From the NCBI RefSeq assembly GCF_045635475.1, contig NZ_JBJGXI010000014.1:32444-96443 (forward strand): a stretch of DNA of 64,000 bases. The letters are read 5' to 3'. The translations under genes were made by a program, and so were the position numbers. Source of the DNA: JBJGXI01 sp045635475. GTDB lineage: Bacteria; Bacillota; Bacilli; Bacillales; Amphibacillaceae. The stretch's first letter is position 1, and the number at the start of each line of letters is the position of its first letter. Positions 46,655 to 54,955 of the stretch are shown piece by piece. The notes under the pieces were generated by a model. It searched no databases. It was not told the DNA's origin and saw nothing but the letters and a program-made list of their open reading frames with translations.

Positions 46655-46676
46655 GTGAGGCTGTTTCCAGCCTCAC
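46655..46676 (-). terminator. Attenuating hairpin between receptor and permease
   Basis: Perfect 9-bp GC-rich stem GTGAGGCTG/CAGCCTCAC with loop TTTC; read leftward it is followed by CCTTTTAT. It lies 7 nt past the receptor stop and should reduce expression of the downstream transporter genes relative to the receptor. Confidence 0.75.
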
Positions 46677-46682
46677 GTAAGT

Positions 46683-48290
46683 TTAATTCAAATTTGCATT
46701 TCGAATACTTATCGATCCATCAGGTAAAACATATACTCCTTCAAGTGATGAGGAATGTCCTGATAAGATTGTGTCAGATCCAAGGAAGATCCATGGTGCT
46801 TCCTCGTAAACAGTTTCCTGAATTTGTGCATAAATTTCTTTCTGCTCTTCCATATTACCGGTCTGGCTTGCTTCATCAATCCAATCAGATACTTGCTGAT
46901 TATCATAATATGCAGTGTTAGCACCACTTGGTGGGAAGTATTCATTATGGAACAATGAACGTGTTGCACCATCTGCATCCCCTGAAGAAGGAGACCAGCT
47001 TACGTACCACATCTGCAAGTCTGTCTCTTCTGGTGTTTCAGGTGTATAAATGGAATCAGATAATGTTGCTTCTTCCATAGAACGAACTTCTAATTCTATT
47101 CCTATCTGAGCTAATTGCTGCTGAACAAATTGCATTCCAGTGTTAGTCTCTGAAGATGTGTTTCCCCAGATTTCTGCAGTAAAACCGTCTTCGTAACCAG
47201 CTTCTGCCATTAATTCTTTTGCTTTTTCAACATTTGCTTCATAGAGTTCTTGTTTTGAGTATAGCTGTGTCTTAGATGACATTGTTGAATCTAGAGGTTC
47301 TCCATATCCATTTTTAACAACGGTAAGAAAAGCTTCCTTATCAACAGCATAGTTCATCGCTTGACGGACTTTCTCATTATTAAAAGGCTCTTTTTTCGTA
47401 TTAATAGAAACATATCTTGCTATTGTTGAAGGAGTTTGCTCAATAACAATACCCTCTTCACTTTCTAAATCCTCTACGTTAGTGTGAGGAACTGGATAGA
47501 TGAAGTCTGCTTCACCTGTCTGTAACATTGCTACACGCGAACCATTCTCTGGTACTGGGCGGAACGTCACTTTCTGTACATTCGTATCTAGTTCACCCCA
47601 GTAATCTTCATATTTAGTAACTACCATAGAATTACCTTGTTTCCATTCCTCAAATTTATATGCACCTGTTCCAACAGGATTCAATCCAAAGTCTTCTGAG
47701 TTACCATTGAACGCTTCAGGGCTTGCTATTAAAATCATTGCAAATTTATTTAGCATCGCACTAAACGGTTGTGATAACGTGAATTTAATTTCATAATCGC
47801 CTAAGATTTCAATATTCTCAAGGTATTGAATATTTCGATTAGCTCGAAGTTCCTCATCCATGATTCTATCGAAATTGGCTTTGACAGCTTCCGCATTAAA
47901 CGGTTGTCCATCATGGAATGTTACGTTCTCTCGCAATTGAAATGTAAACTCTGTAGAGTCATCGTTTACCTGATAATCTTCTGCGAGCACAGGCTCAATT
48001 TCCATGTCTTTATTAAATCCTACTAAGCCTTCATACATCGACCGCGTACCAAATATCGATACCGTGTCGCCTACATCATGGGGATCTAATGAAATAAAGT
48101 CTTGTTCAATCGCCACAGTGATATCTGATTCATTTTCGGACTCTCCATCTGTATCTGCATCCGATTCAACATTACCATCTTCATTACTATTTTCGTTACC
48201 ATTTTCTGTTTCATCATTTGAATTACATGCAGCTAATACCAAGATTAATGATAATAGTAGCGTCGTTAACAACCATAAGTTCTTTTTCAC
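46683..48290 (-). CDS. Peptide ABC transporter substrate-binding lipoprotein
   Basis: Family 5 (DppA/OppA-like) solute receptor, 535 residues. Lipobox LVLAAC (Cys22), acidic Asn/Glu/Asp linker to about residue 55, then ITVAIEQDFISLDPHD, RENVTFHDGQPFNAEAVKAN (family signature), NPVGTGAYKFEEW and VRQAMNYAVDKEAF. The start is GTG, 9 nt after AGGAGG. It binds short peptides, or possibly glycopeptides given the linked sugar kinase and ROK regulator. Confidence 0.92.
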   Translation of the reverse strand: MKKNLWLLTTLLLSLILVLAACNSNDETENGNENSNEDGNVESDADTDGESENESDITVAIEQDFISLDPHDVGDTVSIFGTRSMYEGLVGFNKDMEIEPVLAEDYQVNDDSTEFTFQLRENVTFHDGQPFNAEAVKANFDRIMDEELRANRNIQYLENIEILGDYEIKFTLSQPFSAMLNKFAMILIASPEAFNGNSEDFGLNPVGTGAYKFEEWKQGNSMVVTKYEDYWGELDTNVQKVTFRPVPENGSRVAMLQTGEADFIYPVPHTNVEDLESEEGIVIEQTPSTIARYVSINTKKEPFNNEKVRQAMNYAVDKEAFLTVVKNGYGEPLDSTMSSKTQLYSKQELYEANVEKAKELMAEAGYEDGFTAEIWGNTSSETNTGMQFVQQQLAQIGIELEVRSMEEATLSDSIYTPETPEETDLQMWYVSWSPSSGDADGATRSLFHNEYFPPSGANTAYYDNQQVSDWIDEASQTGNMEEQKEIYAQIQETVYEEAPWIFLGSDTILSGHSSSLEGVYVLPDGSISIRNANLN

Positions 48291-48303
48291 TATGAATAGC
48301 CTC

Positions 48304-49296
48304 CTATAGAATAATCTTCGTTTCCCCTACCACTTCTCCAGAATCACTAAGTATTTTGGAAAACCTTAATTTATAAAGGTCTTCAATTGTTCTCTTGTTT
48401 TTATAGTTGAGTTTTTCTAGAACTTTAGCTACAATTAATGGCCAAAGTAATTCAGTACCACTCATCACCTTCAGCGCAATACTTATCTTTTCATCTTTTA
48501 ACGCCAAGCAATATACGCCTTGTGCACCCCCTTTCGCGATGATGTTTTTATCTTTTAACAATACAGTACATATAAATTCATGAGATGCTACTATCTCTGG
48601 GTTAGCCTGCATTGTGTAAGAAATTCTGTTTAGGACATTCCTTTTACGCTCGTCAGAGACCAATTCCGGATTAGCGAATTTTAGATAAGACAATGCCATG
48701 TTCCTTAGAGGAATTCCATATACAGGAACACCACAACCATCCTTACCCACCGCCATCTTTGCTTCCGGATATTCACTTAATAGCTCAATTTCTTGCTTGA
48801 TCCATTGTTGGAGAGGATGATTGACATCTCCATAGTCTTCCATACTTAGACCCTTTTCTCTTGAATAAGCGAGAAAACCAAGATGTTTACCTGAACAATT
48901 ATGCAAGAGCTTTCGTTTCTTTTTACCTTCGCATATATATTCAATTTTCGGTTGTTCGTTTAATGGATAACTTTCTCCACAGATGAGAGATTCCTCGTTC
49001 AATTTCAATTTCTCTATCAAGGAACTTAAGCTATGTTGGTGATAACTTTCCCCACGCTGTGATGCGCAGAATAAAGCCATTTCATCACTACTAAGACCAT
49101 ATTTTTCTTCAATTCCTGCATCAAAAGCTGGGATTGCCTGTATAGGCTTCATAGCAGATCGATAGAAAATACGGTTATTTTCTATCTCGCCTTTTGAATA
49201 AATAACTTCTTTATTCTGATCCAATACACATATAGCACCTTCGTGTCTATTTTCCAGATTTCCACCTCGGTACTCTTCCGCTATAATTGTAGTCAT
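48304..49296 (-). CDS. Asparaginase II family protein
   Basis: Member of the PF06089 asparaginase II family, 330 residues: RSAMKPIQAIPAFDAGIEEKY, ALFCASQRGESYHQHSL (family core, with H in place of the usual SHxGE order), NCSGKHLGFLA and KDGCGVPVYGIPL. Family proteins are related to the thermolabile asparaginase of Rhizobium and act on Asn or unknown amides. AGAAGGTGA precedes the ATG. Second gene of the operon, before the receptor. It may free ammonia from Asn or a glycosylated Asn. Confidence 0.85.
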   Translation of the reverse strand: MTTIIAEEYRGGNLENRHEGAICVLDQNKEVIYSKGEIENNRIFYRSAMKPIQAIPAFDAGIEEKYGLSSDEMALFCASQRGESYHQHSLSSLIEKLKLNEESLICGESYPLNEQPKIEYICEGKKKRKLLHNCSGKHLGFLAYSREKGLSMEDYGDVNHPLQQWIKQEIELLSEYPEAKMAVGKDGCGVPVYGIPLRNMALSYLKFANPELVSDERKRNVLNRISYTMQANPEIVASHEFICTVLLKDKNIIAKGGAQGVYCLALKDEKISIALKVMSGTELLWPLIVAKVLEKLNYKNKRTIEDLYKLRFSKILSDSGEVVGETKIIL

Positions 49297-49309
49297 CTTT
49301 ATTCACCTT

Positions 49310-50464
49310 CTATAAATGGATATTTTCTATAAAATGATTCTTCATTCGGATTGCTGCTCCTAAAATTACCCCTTCATCCTTTGTTTTGGTTATCTCCACA
49401 TCAAATGAATTGTGTGCTGGACTCCAGATTGTATCTTCGTACTCTTTAAGTAATAAATTTTGAATATAAGGATGATTCTCTATCAGTGATCCTGATAAAA
49501 TAACAAGATCTGGGTTGAAAGAACAGACAGTATTGTTGATCGCAATGGAAGCATATTTAATTGCTTTCAAAATAAGTTTTTTTGCCCAAATCTCACCATT
49601 TTCCGCATGCAGAATCAATTCTTCAAGACTATCAATACGCTTGATTTTTGCGGCTTCATTAAGTAAAAATGGTTCGGCAATATATGTTTGCAGGCATCCA
49701 AAATTACCACAAGGACAACACGCGCCATTTGGATCTACAATTGTATGCCCTATTTCACCTGCGAAGTTTGATTTTCCTCTGTTAATATCCCCATGACTTA
49801 TTAACGCTGAACCTACCCCACTACCGAACCCCAAAATGATCAAATGTTCTACATCGTCATCACAGAATTTATATTCAGATAAAGCTTTTAGTTTCAGTTC
49901 ATTATCAACCTTTACTGGCAGCCCTAGTCTTTCATGGAGAATATCTCCTAAGGGGGTATTTTCCCATTGCATTTGAACAGAAAAACTAACAATCCCTTTT
50001 TCAGGCTCTATAATTCCTGGGATACCTACACATAATCCAAAGATAAGATTATCAATCAAATCAAAATTATTTTTCAGTTCATAAATTTCATCGACAATTT
50101 GTTTGACCACCATATTTGGGTCTGTTTCTCGCATTTCGACCGTTTTCTTGAAAATAAGTTCTTCATCAAAGTTCATTAGCCCGACTCTTAAATAGGATTT
50201 ATCCAACTCAACACCAATAAAGTAGATTCCTTTTTTATTTAGTCTGAAATAGTTCGCTTTTCTTCCAACATTTTGATGGTTTATTGCCACTTCTTCTATT
50301 AAATTTTTCTCACTCAGCAACGCTACAATACGGGAAGCGGAGGTAGGACTCATATCCGTTTGTTTGGAAATCTCAGCTCTGGATATCGGCCCGTAATCAG
50401 ATATCATTTTTAGAACTAATATTAAATTTTCTTTTTTTAAAAAATCCTGATTTTTAATTTTCAT
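49310..50464 (-). CDS. ROK-family transcriptional repressor (NagC/XylR type)
   Basis: N-terminal winged helix (GPISRAEISKQTDMSPTSASRIVALL, given here in part as ISRAEISKQT) and a ROK sugar-binding domain with GFGSGVGSALI and zinc cluster CCPCGNFGC. 384 residues from the ATG at 50464, which follows AAGGTGG. First gene of the operon it probably controls; inducer likely a sugar or sugar phosphate. An inverted repeat in its promoter is the likely operator. Confidence 0.88.
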   Translation of the reverse strand: MKIKNQDFLKKENLILVLKMISDYGPISRAEISKQTDMSPTSASRIVALLSEKNLIEEVAINHQNVGRKANYFRLNKKGIYFIGVELDKSYLRVGLMNFDEELIFKKTVEMRETDPNMVVKQIVDEIYELKNNFDLIDNLIFGLCVGIPGIIEPEKGIVSFSVQMQWENTPLGDILHERLGLPVKVDNELKLKALSEYKFCDDDVEHLIILGFGSGVGSALISHGDINRGKSNFAGEIGHTIVDPNGACCPCGNFGCLQTYIAEPFLLNEAAKIKRIDSLEELILHAENGEIWAKKLILKAIKYASIAINNTVCSFNPDLVILSGSLIENHPYIQNLLLKEYEDTIWSPAHNSFDVEITKTKDEGVILGAAIRMKNHFIENIHL

Positions 50465-50510
50465 ATTATCCACCTTATTTACATCATAGAATTAATTGAG
50501 AGGTTTAAAG

Positions 50511-50610
50511 TTAATTAATAACTAATAAATGGTAAAAAAATTAAATTTTCCGCTTTATTTACTCCAGTGGTGTTATTAATTATGTTAATTCAATGTAATA
50601 TATTTGTCAA
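50511..50610 (-). promoter_or_regulatory. Promoter with ROK-type inverted repeat operator
   Basis: Leftward promoter: TTGACA (complement at 50605-50610), 17-nt spacer, TAACAT (complement at 50582-50587). Two arms of an inverted repeat, TTAATTAATAAC (50511-50522) and GTTATTAATTA (50572-50582), flank it; the second touches the -10 box. AT-rich pairs of this kind are typical operators of NagC/XylR repressors. Confidence 0.6.
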
Positions 50611-50644
50611 ACTGTTTTAACAATTTAAAATCTTCCTGTCATTA

Positions 50645-50682
50645 CCTGTGGCCACAATCTGAAGTTTGTCATAATGTGTTGA
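50645..50682 (+). repeat. REP-like palindrome family A, degenerate copy
   Basis: CCTGTGGCCACAATCTGAAG and then TTTGTCATAATGTGTTGA. It begins the unit that contains the comM remnant and the transposase, and the 275 bases after it (50658-50932) are homologous to 55018-55310. Confidence 0.55.
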
Positions 50683-50950
50683 TTAGAGATATAGATTTTA
50701 GAAGGAATATTTTTGGTGTTCTTGTGTTAATTATGAGAAATTGTTCATTCTTTAACTTGTTTGGGTGGATAAGCGTTACTATGTTAAAGCTTCAATTTGG
50801 ATATTGTTTTTTTAGTGGTTTTTGAATTTTTCTCTAGAAGGAATGGTATTTTAATAGGTTGCGGCAGGTCTAAATTATATTTTGGGGGGATTTTACACCT
50901 TTGGGAGAATGTTTTATCTTATTATGGATAAACTCAGATAATTTATTATT

Positions 50951-51154
50951 CTAAATGAAGAGCAGCGAAAAATCGTACAGCAATGGGCGAGTAAATACAA
51001 TTGGAGTACGCGGGTACAGATGAAAATCCTCCGGCTTGCGCGAACGATCGCTGATTTAAGCGGCACTGCACATATAACGAGCGAATCAATCTGGGAAGCA
51101 GCTAGCATGCGTCGCAGTGGATCACGTATACCAAAGAAAGGTAAGGTACAATAA
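50951..51154 (+). pseudogene. comM/yifB C-terminal remnant
   Basis: In-frame coding stretch of about 67 codons ending in TAA: NEEQRKIVQQWASKYNWSTR, then VQMKILRLARTIADLSG and ITSESIWEAASMRR, the end of ComM/YifB, a Mg-chelatase-like AAA+ protein that helps branch migration in natural transformation. The whole AAA+ core and N-terminus are missing, by deletion: the homologous leader 50658-50932 would normally be followed by the gene start, as at 55325. The transposase gene starts 2 nt after its stop. Confidence 0.8.
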
Positions 51155-51155
51155 A

Positions 51156-51737
51156 TTGGCAAGAAAGAAACGAATTTGGATACCGAACGCCTTCTATCAT
51201 GTTGTCTGTCGAGGAAACCGGCAAGACGCTCTTTTTAAAGATAAAGGTGATTTTAAGATTTTTCTCCATATGCTCCATAAAGTAAACGAAAAGACCCCAT
51301 TTGAACTAGCCTCCTACTGTCTAATGACGAATCATTTTCATCTGCAATTGCGCTCCAAAGACCAATCCATTTCTAAAGTAATGTCCCTCCTCAACAAACG
51401 GTATGCCGACTATTATAATACGAAAAATCGAATTACTGGGCACGTCTTTGAAAAGCGTTATTATGACAAAATCATCGACTCGAAGCAAGGTATGCTTGAC
51501 GTAAGCCGCTATATACATCTAAATCCCGTCGAAGCAAAGATGACCAATAAGGCTGAAGATTATCGTTGGAGTAGCTATCGGTATTACCTTTATGCGTCAG
51601 GTTCACCGGTAGTAAATACGAGTTTTATAATGGATTACTATTCGGGGAGTATGTGGGAGAGGCGGAGGAAGTATAGGGCGTTTGTTGAGCGTGAAGGTTT
51701 AAGTGAGTGGACCTCGGACATGAGTGACTTCTTTTGA
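51156..51737 (+). CDS. REP-associated tyrosine transposase (RAYT)
   Basis: Y1-type single-strand transposase of the TnpA_REP family, 193 residues. The HUH metal site is H60-F-H62 in LMTNHFHLQL; the likely catalytic Tyr119 lies in SRYIHLNPVEAKM, near E. coli TnpA_REP Tyr115; DYRWSSYRYYL is the usual end block. The start is TTG, 8 nt after AAGGTAAGG, just behind the comM remnant stop. Such enzymes are not ordinary insertion sequences; they occur as single genes flanked by REP palindromes which they are thought to spread. REP-like sequences of family A lie on both sides in opposite orientation. Confidence 0.88.
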   Translation: MARKKRIWIPNAFYHVVCRGNRQDALFKDKGDFKIFLHMLHKVNEKTPFELASYCLMTNHFHLQLRSKDQSISKVMSLLNKRYADYYNTKNRITGHVFEKRYYDKIIDSKQGMLDVSRYIHLNPVEAKMTNKAEDYRWSSYRYYLYASGSPVVNTSFIMDYYSGSMWERRRKYRAFVEREGLSEWTSDMSDFF

Positions 51738-51742
51738 GGAAA

Positions 51743-51762
51743 TTTGGGAAGTAACAGGGACT
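51743..51762 (-). repeat. REP-like palindrome family A, inverted, after RAYT
   Basis: TTGGGAAGTAACAGGG, inverted version of the family core, 7 nt past the transposase stop. The remnant at 36556 has an inverted copy in the same place. Confidence 0.65.
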
Positions 51763-51863
51763 TTTTCCTGGTCACCACCTGAATTAGAAAGGATCTTAAG
51801 AATGAATATGTTATAATGTAAGATAGAAAAGAAAAGTAAATTAAGTGTTTGGGGAGGAACATA

Positions 51864-52430
51864 GTGCCCAATTCTCGTGATAAAATACTAAAAAAAATTA
51901 AACCACCTGACCCTAGTATTACTAAAGAACTTGATATAGTAATCGATTTACTTACTCCGTGCCTTGAACACAGCAAAACAGGCGAAATCTATGCTACTGA
52001 ATTCCAGGAGGTAACACATAGTGACTTGAGAGAAATTAATCCAAGACATGGTTGGAACGATTTTAATTGGGAATTATATTTAGATGAACCTCATTGTAAA
52101 GTTGTGAAGTTAATGGTTAAAGGTGACCCACAGATTCAAGGATTAATTTCTTATGAGTTGAAAGAAGGTTGGGTTGAGGTCCATCTTGTTGAAAGTGCGC
52201 CATGGAATGTGAAAGGGAAACAATTCATTGGTGTTGGTCCACATCTTTTTGCAATTGCATGTAAAGCGAGTTTTGAATTAGGCTTTGATGGATATGTATC
52301 TTTTGTAGCAAAAACAGGTTTGTTGAATCACTATGTTGAAACTCTGCAGGCAACGGTTCTTAATGTTAAAACAAGACAACTTGTTATTGAAACAGAAGCA
52401 GCTAAGGTTTTGATATCCACCTACTTTTAG
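51864..52430 (+). CDS. GNAT-like hypothetical protein
   Basis: Protein of 188 residues. The second half resembles an N-acetyltransferase fold: GLISYELKEGWVEVHLVESAP, then the possible CoA loop KGKQFIGVGPHLFAIACKAS and GYVSFVAKTGLLNHY. I am fairly confident of the fold but not of the substrate. The GTG at 51864 follows GGGGAGG by 6 nt; an in-frame TTG lies 15 nt upstream. It forms a two-gene unit with a 49-residue basic protein 15 nt downstream, which may be an antitoxin or partner. Confidence 0.6.
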   Translation: MPNSRDKILKKIKPPDPSITKELDIVIDLLTPCLEHSKTGEIYATEFQEVTHSDLREINPRHGWNDFNWELYLDEPHCKVVKLMVKGDPQIQGLISYELKEGWVEVHLVESAPWNVKGKQFIGVGPHLFAIACKASFELGFDGYVSFVAKTGLLNHYVETLQATVLNVKTRQLVIETEAAKVLISTYF

Positions 52431-52445
52431 AAGGAGTGATTTTAG

Positions 52446-52595
52446 ATGAAAGTAAAGACACTCAGTAAGGAAAAAATTCGCAGATTAGAAAATGCTGCAC
52501 AGGGTGTTTATGCAGTTCCTAGTCAGAACAAAATGAGCGATGAGTTGACGAAGAAGAAAATAGAAGAATTGAAAAAGAAAAAGCGAGTGTTTTAG
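52446..52595 (+). CDS. Small basic protein, 49 residues
   Basis: Short gene (MKVKTLSKEKIRRLENAA at its start, lysine-rich end) with a strong AGAAGGAG before the ATG. No known domain. 15 nt after the GNAT-like gene, so probably cotranscribed. Confidence 0.6.
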   Translation: MKVKTLSKEKIRRLENAAQGVYAVPSQNKMSDELTKKKIEELKKKKRVF

Positions 52596-52602
52596 TTTGG
52601 GA

Positions 52603-52640
52603 GCCTGTCACTTCCCGAAGTTTGGCATAATGTGTCGAAT
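52603..52640 (+). repeat. REP-like palindrome family A, model copy
   Basis: GCCTGTCACTTCCCGAAG followed by TTTGGCATAATGTGTCGAAT. The centre ACTTC-CC-GAAGT is a perfect palindrome, and TGCC/GGCA-like ends extend it in the most complete copies. It lies between the 49-residue gene and a truncated DnaD gene. Confidence 0.7.
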
Positions 52641-52795
52641 GGGTTCAGTGATATTAACCCATAGTTGTGGGAACGATGAGGGATTTGTCTGCACAGAGGG
52701 ATAATTAACATTTTCTTGTTGTTCACACGTATGGTGTACTTGTGAAAGGTTGATATATATTTGATGGTTTGATTGTCAGTATGCCATACAACAAA

Positions 52796-53155
52796 TCATT
52801 GCACGATACTTGACTGATATTTCAACATCACCTCACTAATATCCGGCAACGTTACTGAGGTTGCTGGGGTGTTGCTGGTTACGGATTGGGCCCGTTTTTC
52901 AAACCAGCCTGGAACGACGTCTTTTTTACCAGTCCAAGCTGCCTTTTTCTGTTTCTTTTGCGATTTGTGTTGCGTTCGAAAGGCAATTCGCTCTTGTCTA
53001 GCTGCCTCCACAGTCGTAATTCCTTGTTCAAGCCACATTTCCAAGATATACTTCACATATCCCCAATGTTCCTTGCCTTGATCCAACGCCCTTTTCATCG
53101 CTTCAATGACCATATCATCACCAAGCTTCGCTATCCAATTCGATAACTCATTTTG
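52796..53155 (-). pseudogene. Truncated DnaD-like gene of the cassette type
   Basis: C-terminal 120 codons of the cassette DnaD gene, nearly identical to 31538 and 61764 (shared HWGYVKYILEMWL, RIAFRTQ and the basic tail; the flanking TGTTGTTCACACG is also kept). Similarity stops sharply at 53155, four bases before a family B REP doublet. The winged-helix part, ComK and XRE genes are missing. Confidence 0.82.
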
Positions 53156-53158
53156 GAT

Positions 53159-53307
53159 GGAACGAAGGGTCAGGTTTCTCGTTCCACAAGTTGTTTAACT
53201 TGTTAAAAGGAATAACAGTCTTTTGAGAAAAGAAGTCGTGTTGCTATGTCAAATAGGTATCACCAGAGTGAAGATGGATTGGGACAAGAAACCTGACCCC
53301 GCGTTCC
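53159..53307. repeat. REP doublet family B, copy 1
   Basis: Two inverted hairpin units about 95 nt apart. Left: GGAACGA, loop with GGGTCAGGTTT, TCGTTCC (7-bp perfect stem, 53159-53185). Right: GGGAC, AAACCTGACCCC, GTTCC (53281-53307). It sits exactly at the broken end of the DnaD fragment. Confidence 0.75.
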
Positions 53308-53364
53308 CCCCTTTATCAAAAACCCAGGATACACGTACCTTGGAAAAGTAAAGGATGTGTTAAA

Positions 53365-53694
53365 ATGAGTAAATATAAACAAGATATTATCAACTATGGT
53401 AATGACGTTATTGATTTGAAATGTAGTCCCTTTGAAAGCTTACGCATGTTACACGATCGGTCAGATTTATACAAGATCCAAGGTGAATTGTATTATGAGG
53501 AAAAAGTTTTGCTTGCGCGCTATGACTTAAAACTAATAGAAAATGCGCAGAAGATGGTTGAACAAATTAGCAAAGTATATGATTTTGACCAATCAAATGA
53601 TATTCCGTCTGAACAGTGGTGGTGGCACTTAGATAAGATCGCAAATGGGATGATGAGTTTTGGTGTGTCATCTGAAATTGGAAATGTTATGTGA
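53365..53694 (+). CDS. Hypothetical protein, 109 residues
   Basis: Unrecognised cytoplasmic protein, mostly helical by its pattern (DLKLIENAQKMVEQISKVYD), with a tryptophan triplet in EQWWWHLDKIANGMMSFG. AAAGGATG precedes the ATG by 6-8 nt. No partner gene nearby; the following 255 bases are gene-free. Confidence 0.55.
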   Translation: MSKYKQDIINYGNDVIDLKCSPFESLRMLHDRSDLYKIQGELYYEEKVLLARYDLKLIENAQKMVEQISKVYDFDQSNDIPSEQWWWHLDKIANGMMSFGVSSEIGNVM

Positions 53695-53733
53695 CGGTCC
53701 TTGTATTGTAAGAAGCTATTGCAATTCGGCAAT

Positions 53734-53749
53734 CTTGTATATATACAAG
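53734..53749. promoter_or_regulatory. 16-bp perfect palindrome
   Basis: CTTGTATATATACAAG, 40 nt past the small hypothetical gene. It could be an operator for the genes from 53950. No T tract follows. Confidence 0.3.
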
Positions 53750-53949
53750 TCTGTATAAAAGTTTGCACAAAAACCACAGTTATTTAAGGCGTATCTTTTT
53801 ATCCTTAGTGGCATCTGCCGATTGGTTATGATGGAATGAATTGTTAATATTTTCACTTTTAATATAAATGTTTGGCGTTACATTGTCTTTGTACAAAGGT
53901 TTCTTTGGCTTCTGGTTAGACTTCTTGATAATTTTTATGAGACATTGCG

Positions 53950-54195
53950 ATGATTGGATTGCCTGATAAGAAGAGACCCCGTTTCCTGGATTTGTTGCCT
54001 GTTATAAGACAACATTATCCTACAGAAGTACAAGAGTCGATTTATCTAATTAATAGAGTGAATGAAGATTTGCTTGAAGCAATATTGGAGCCCATACCAG
54101 AAGAAGTAATGAGTGTAACTTATAAAAAGTGGGTGAAAATCTTTTTAATTAATCGTAAAGATTGGTTATTGCGCTGGTATAAAGGAGGTGTTTAA
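53950..54195 (+). CDS. Small protein upstream of HIRAN gene
   Basis: Protein of 81 residues, charged, with no domain that I recognise. Its N-terminal LPDKKRPRFLDLLP resembles LPDKRRPDFNEILK in the next protein, which suggests that the two share a motif or are pieces of one ancestral HipA-like layout. The stop is directly followed by the ATG of the next gene, so translation is coupled. The ribosome-binding site is weak. Confidence 0.5.
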   Translation: MIGLPDKKRPRFLDLLPVIRQHYPTEVQESIYLINRVNEDLLEAILEPIPEEVMSVTYKKWVKIFLINRKDWLLRWYKGGV

Positions 54196-54945
54196 ATGGA
54201 AAGGAAACCTTATGTCTTATGGCTAATTTGGCAAAACCAGGAGACGAGGCAACGCTATCATGTAGGTAATTTATTCCATGAAGATGGTCAATACACTTTT
54301 TCGTATGAGTTGAGTGGAAAGCGTAGAACTTTAACCGAAGCGATGGAAAATGGTTATAAGCCACACTTGTCGTTTCGGGATGTAGAAAAGACATATGTTT
54401 CTGACCGTTTGTTTGGACCATTTGCACGCCGATTACCAGATAAAAGAAGACCTGATTTTAATGAAATCTTAAAGGATTACGGACTACCTTTAGATTATAC
54501 AGAAATGGATTTATTGCGTGCGACTGGTGGACGATTAGATACTGATCCATACGAATTTGTAGCTCCAATTTGTGTTCTTGATGACAATTTCTACTTTGAT
54601 TTTTATATTGCAGGTTGGCGGTATTATGATGGATATAAAATTGAAAACCAGATACAAGCTGGTTCTCATGTGAATTTTCAGCTAGAGCCTTCGAATGATA
54701 AGGATAACAAAGCGGTAATTGTATTATCTGATAGCCAAGGGCATAAATTTGGGTATATTCCAGCCTTCTATAGTGGGTTTATGTTTGACGTTATGGATAA
54801 TAATCTAGAATATGAAGCCAAAATTGAGAAGGTTAATCCGTATGCAAAGCCACAATTAAAAGTCAATATTTCCATTGTGGGCAGGCTAATGAAGGAATAT
54901 TCAACTCCAAACAGTGAAGATGTTGAACCAGTACAGTATGTTTAA
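54196..54945 (+). CDS. HIRAN-domain protein
   Basis: Protein of 249 residues. The C-terminal half is a HIRAN domain (DFYIAGWRYYDGYKIENQI, VNFQLEPSNDKDNKAVIVL, GHKFGYIPAFYSGFM), a fold that binds DNA ends or damaged DNA. The N-terminal half (VLWLIWQNQETRQRYHVGNL, then RLFGPFARRLPDKRRPDF) resembles the N-terminal part of HipA-like toxins. AAGGAGG before the ATG. A clear terminator follows. Likely a DNA-binding regulator or defence accessory factor; function unknown. Confidence 0.7.
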   Translation: MERKPYVLWLIWQNQETRQRYHVGNLFHEDGQYTFSYELSGKRRTLTEAMENGYKPHLSFRDVEKTYVSDRLFGPFARRLPDKRRPDFNEILKDYGLPLDYTEMDLLRATGGRLDTDPYEFVAPICVLDDNFYFDFYIAGWRYYDGYKIENQIQAGSHVNFQLEPSNDKDNKAVIVLSDSQGHKFGYIPAFYSGFMFDVMDNNLEYEAKIEKVNPYAKPQLKVNISIVGRLMKEYSTPNSEDVEPVQYV

Positions 54946-54955
54946 TAAGTTTATA

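Noticed and set aside
51117..51155. Longer transposase start at GTG 51117
   Set aside because: This stretch belongs to the end of the comM remnant in another frame; TTG 51156 has a proper ribosome-binding site and the family N-terminus.
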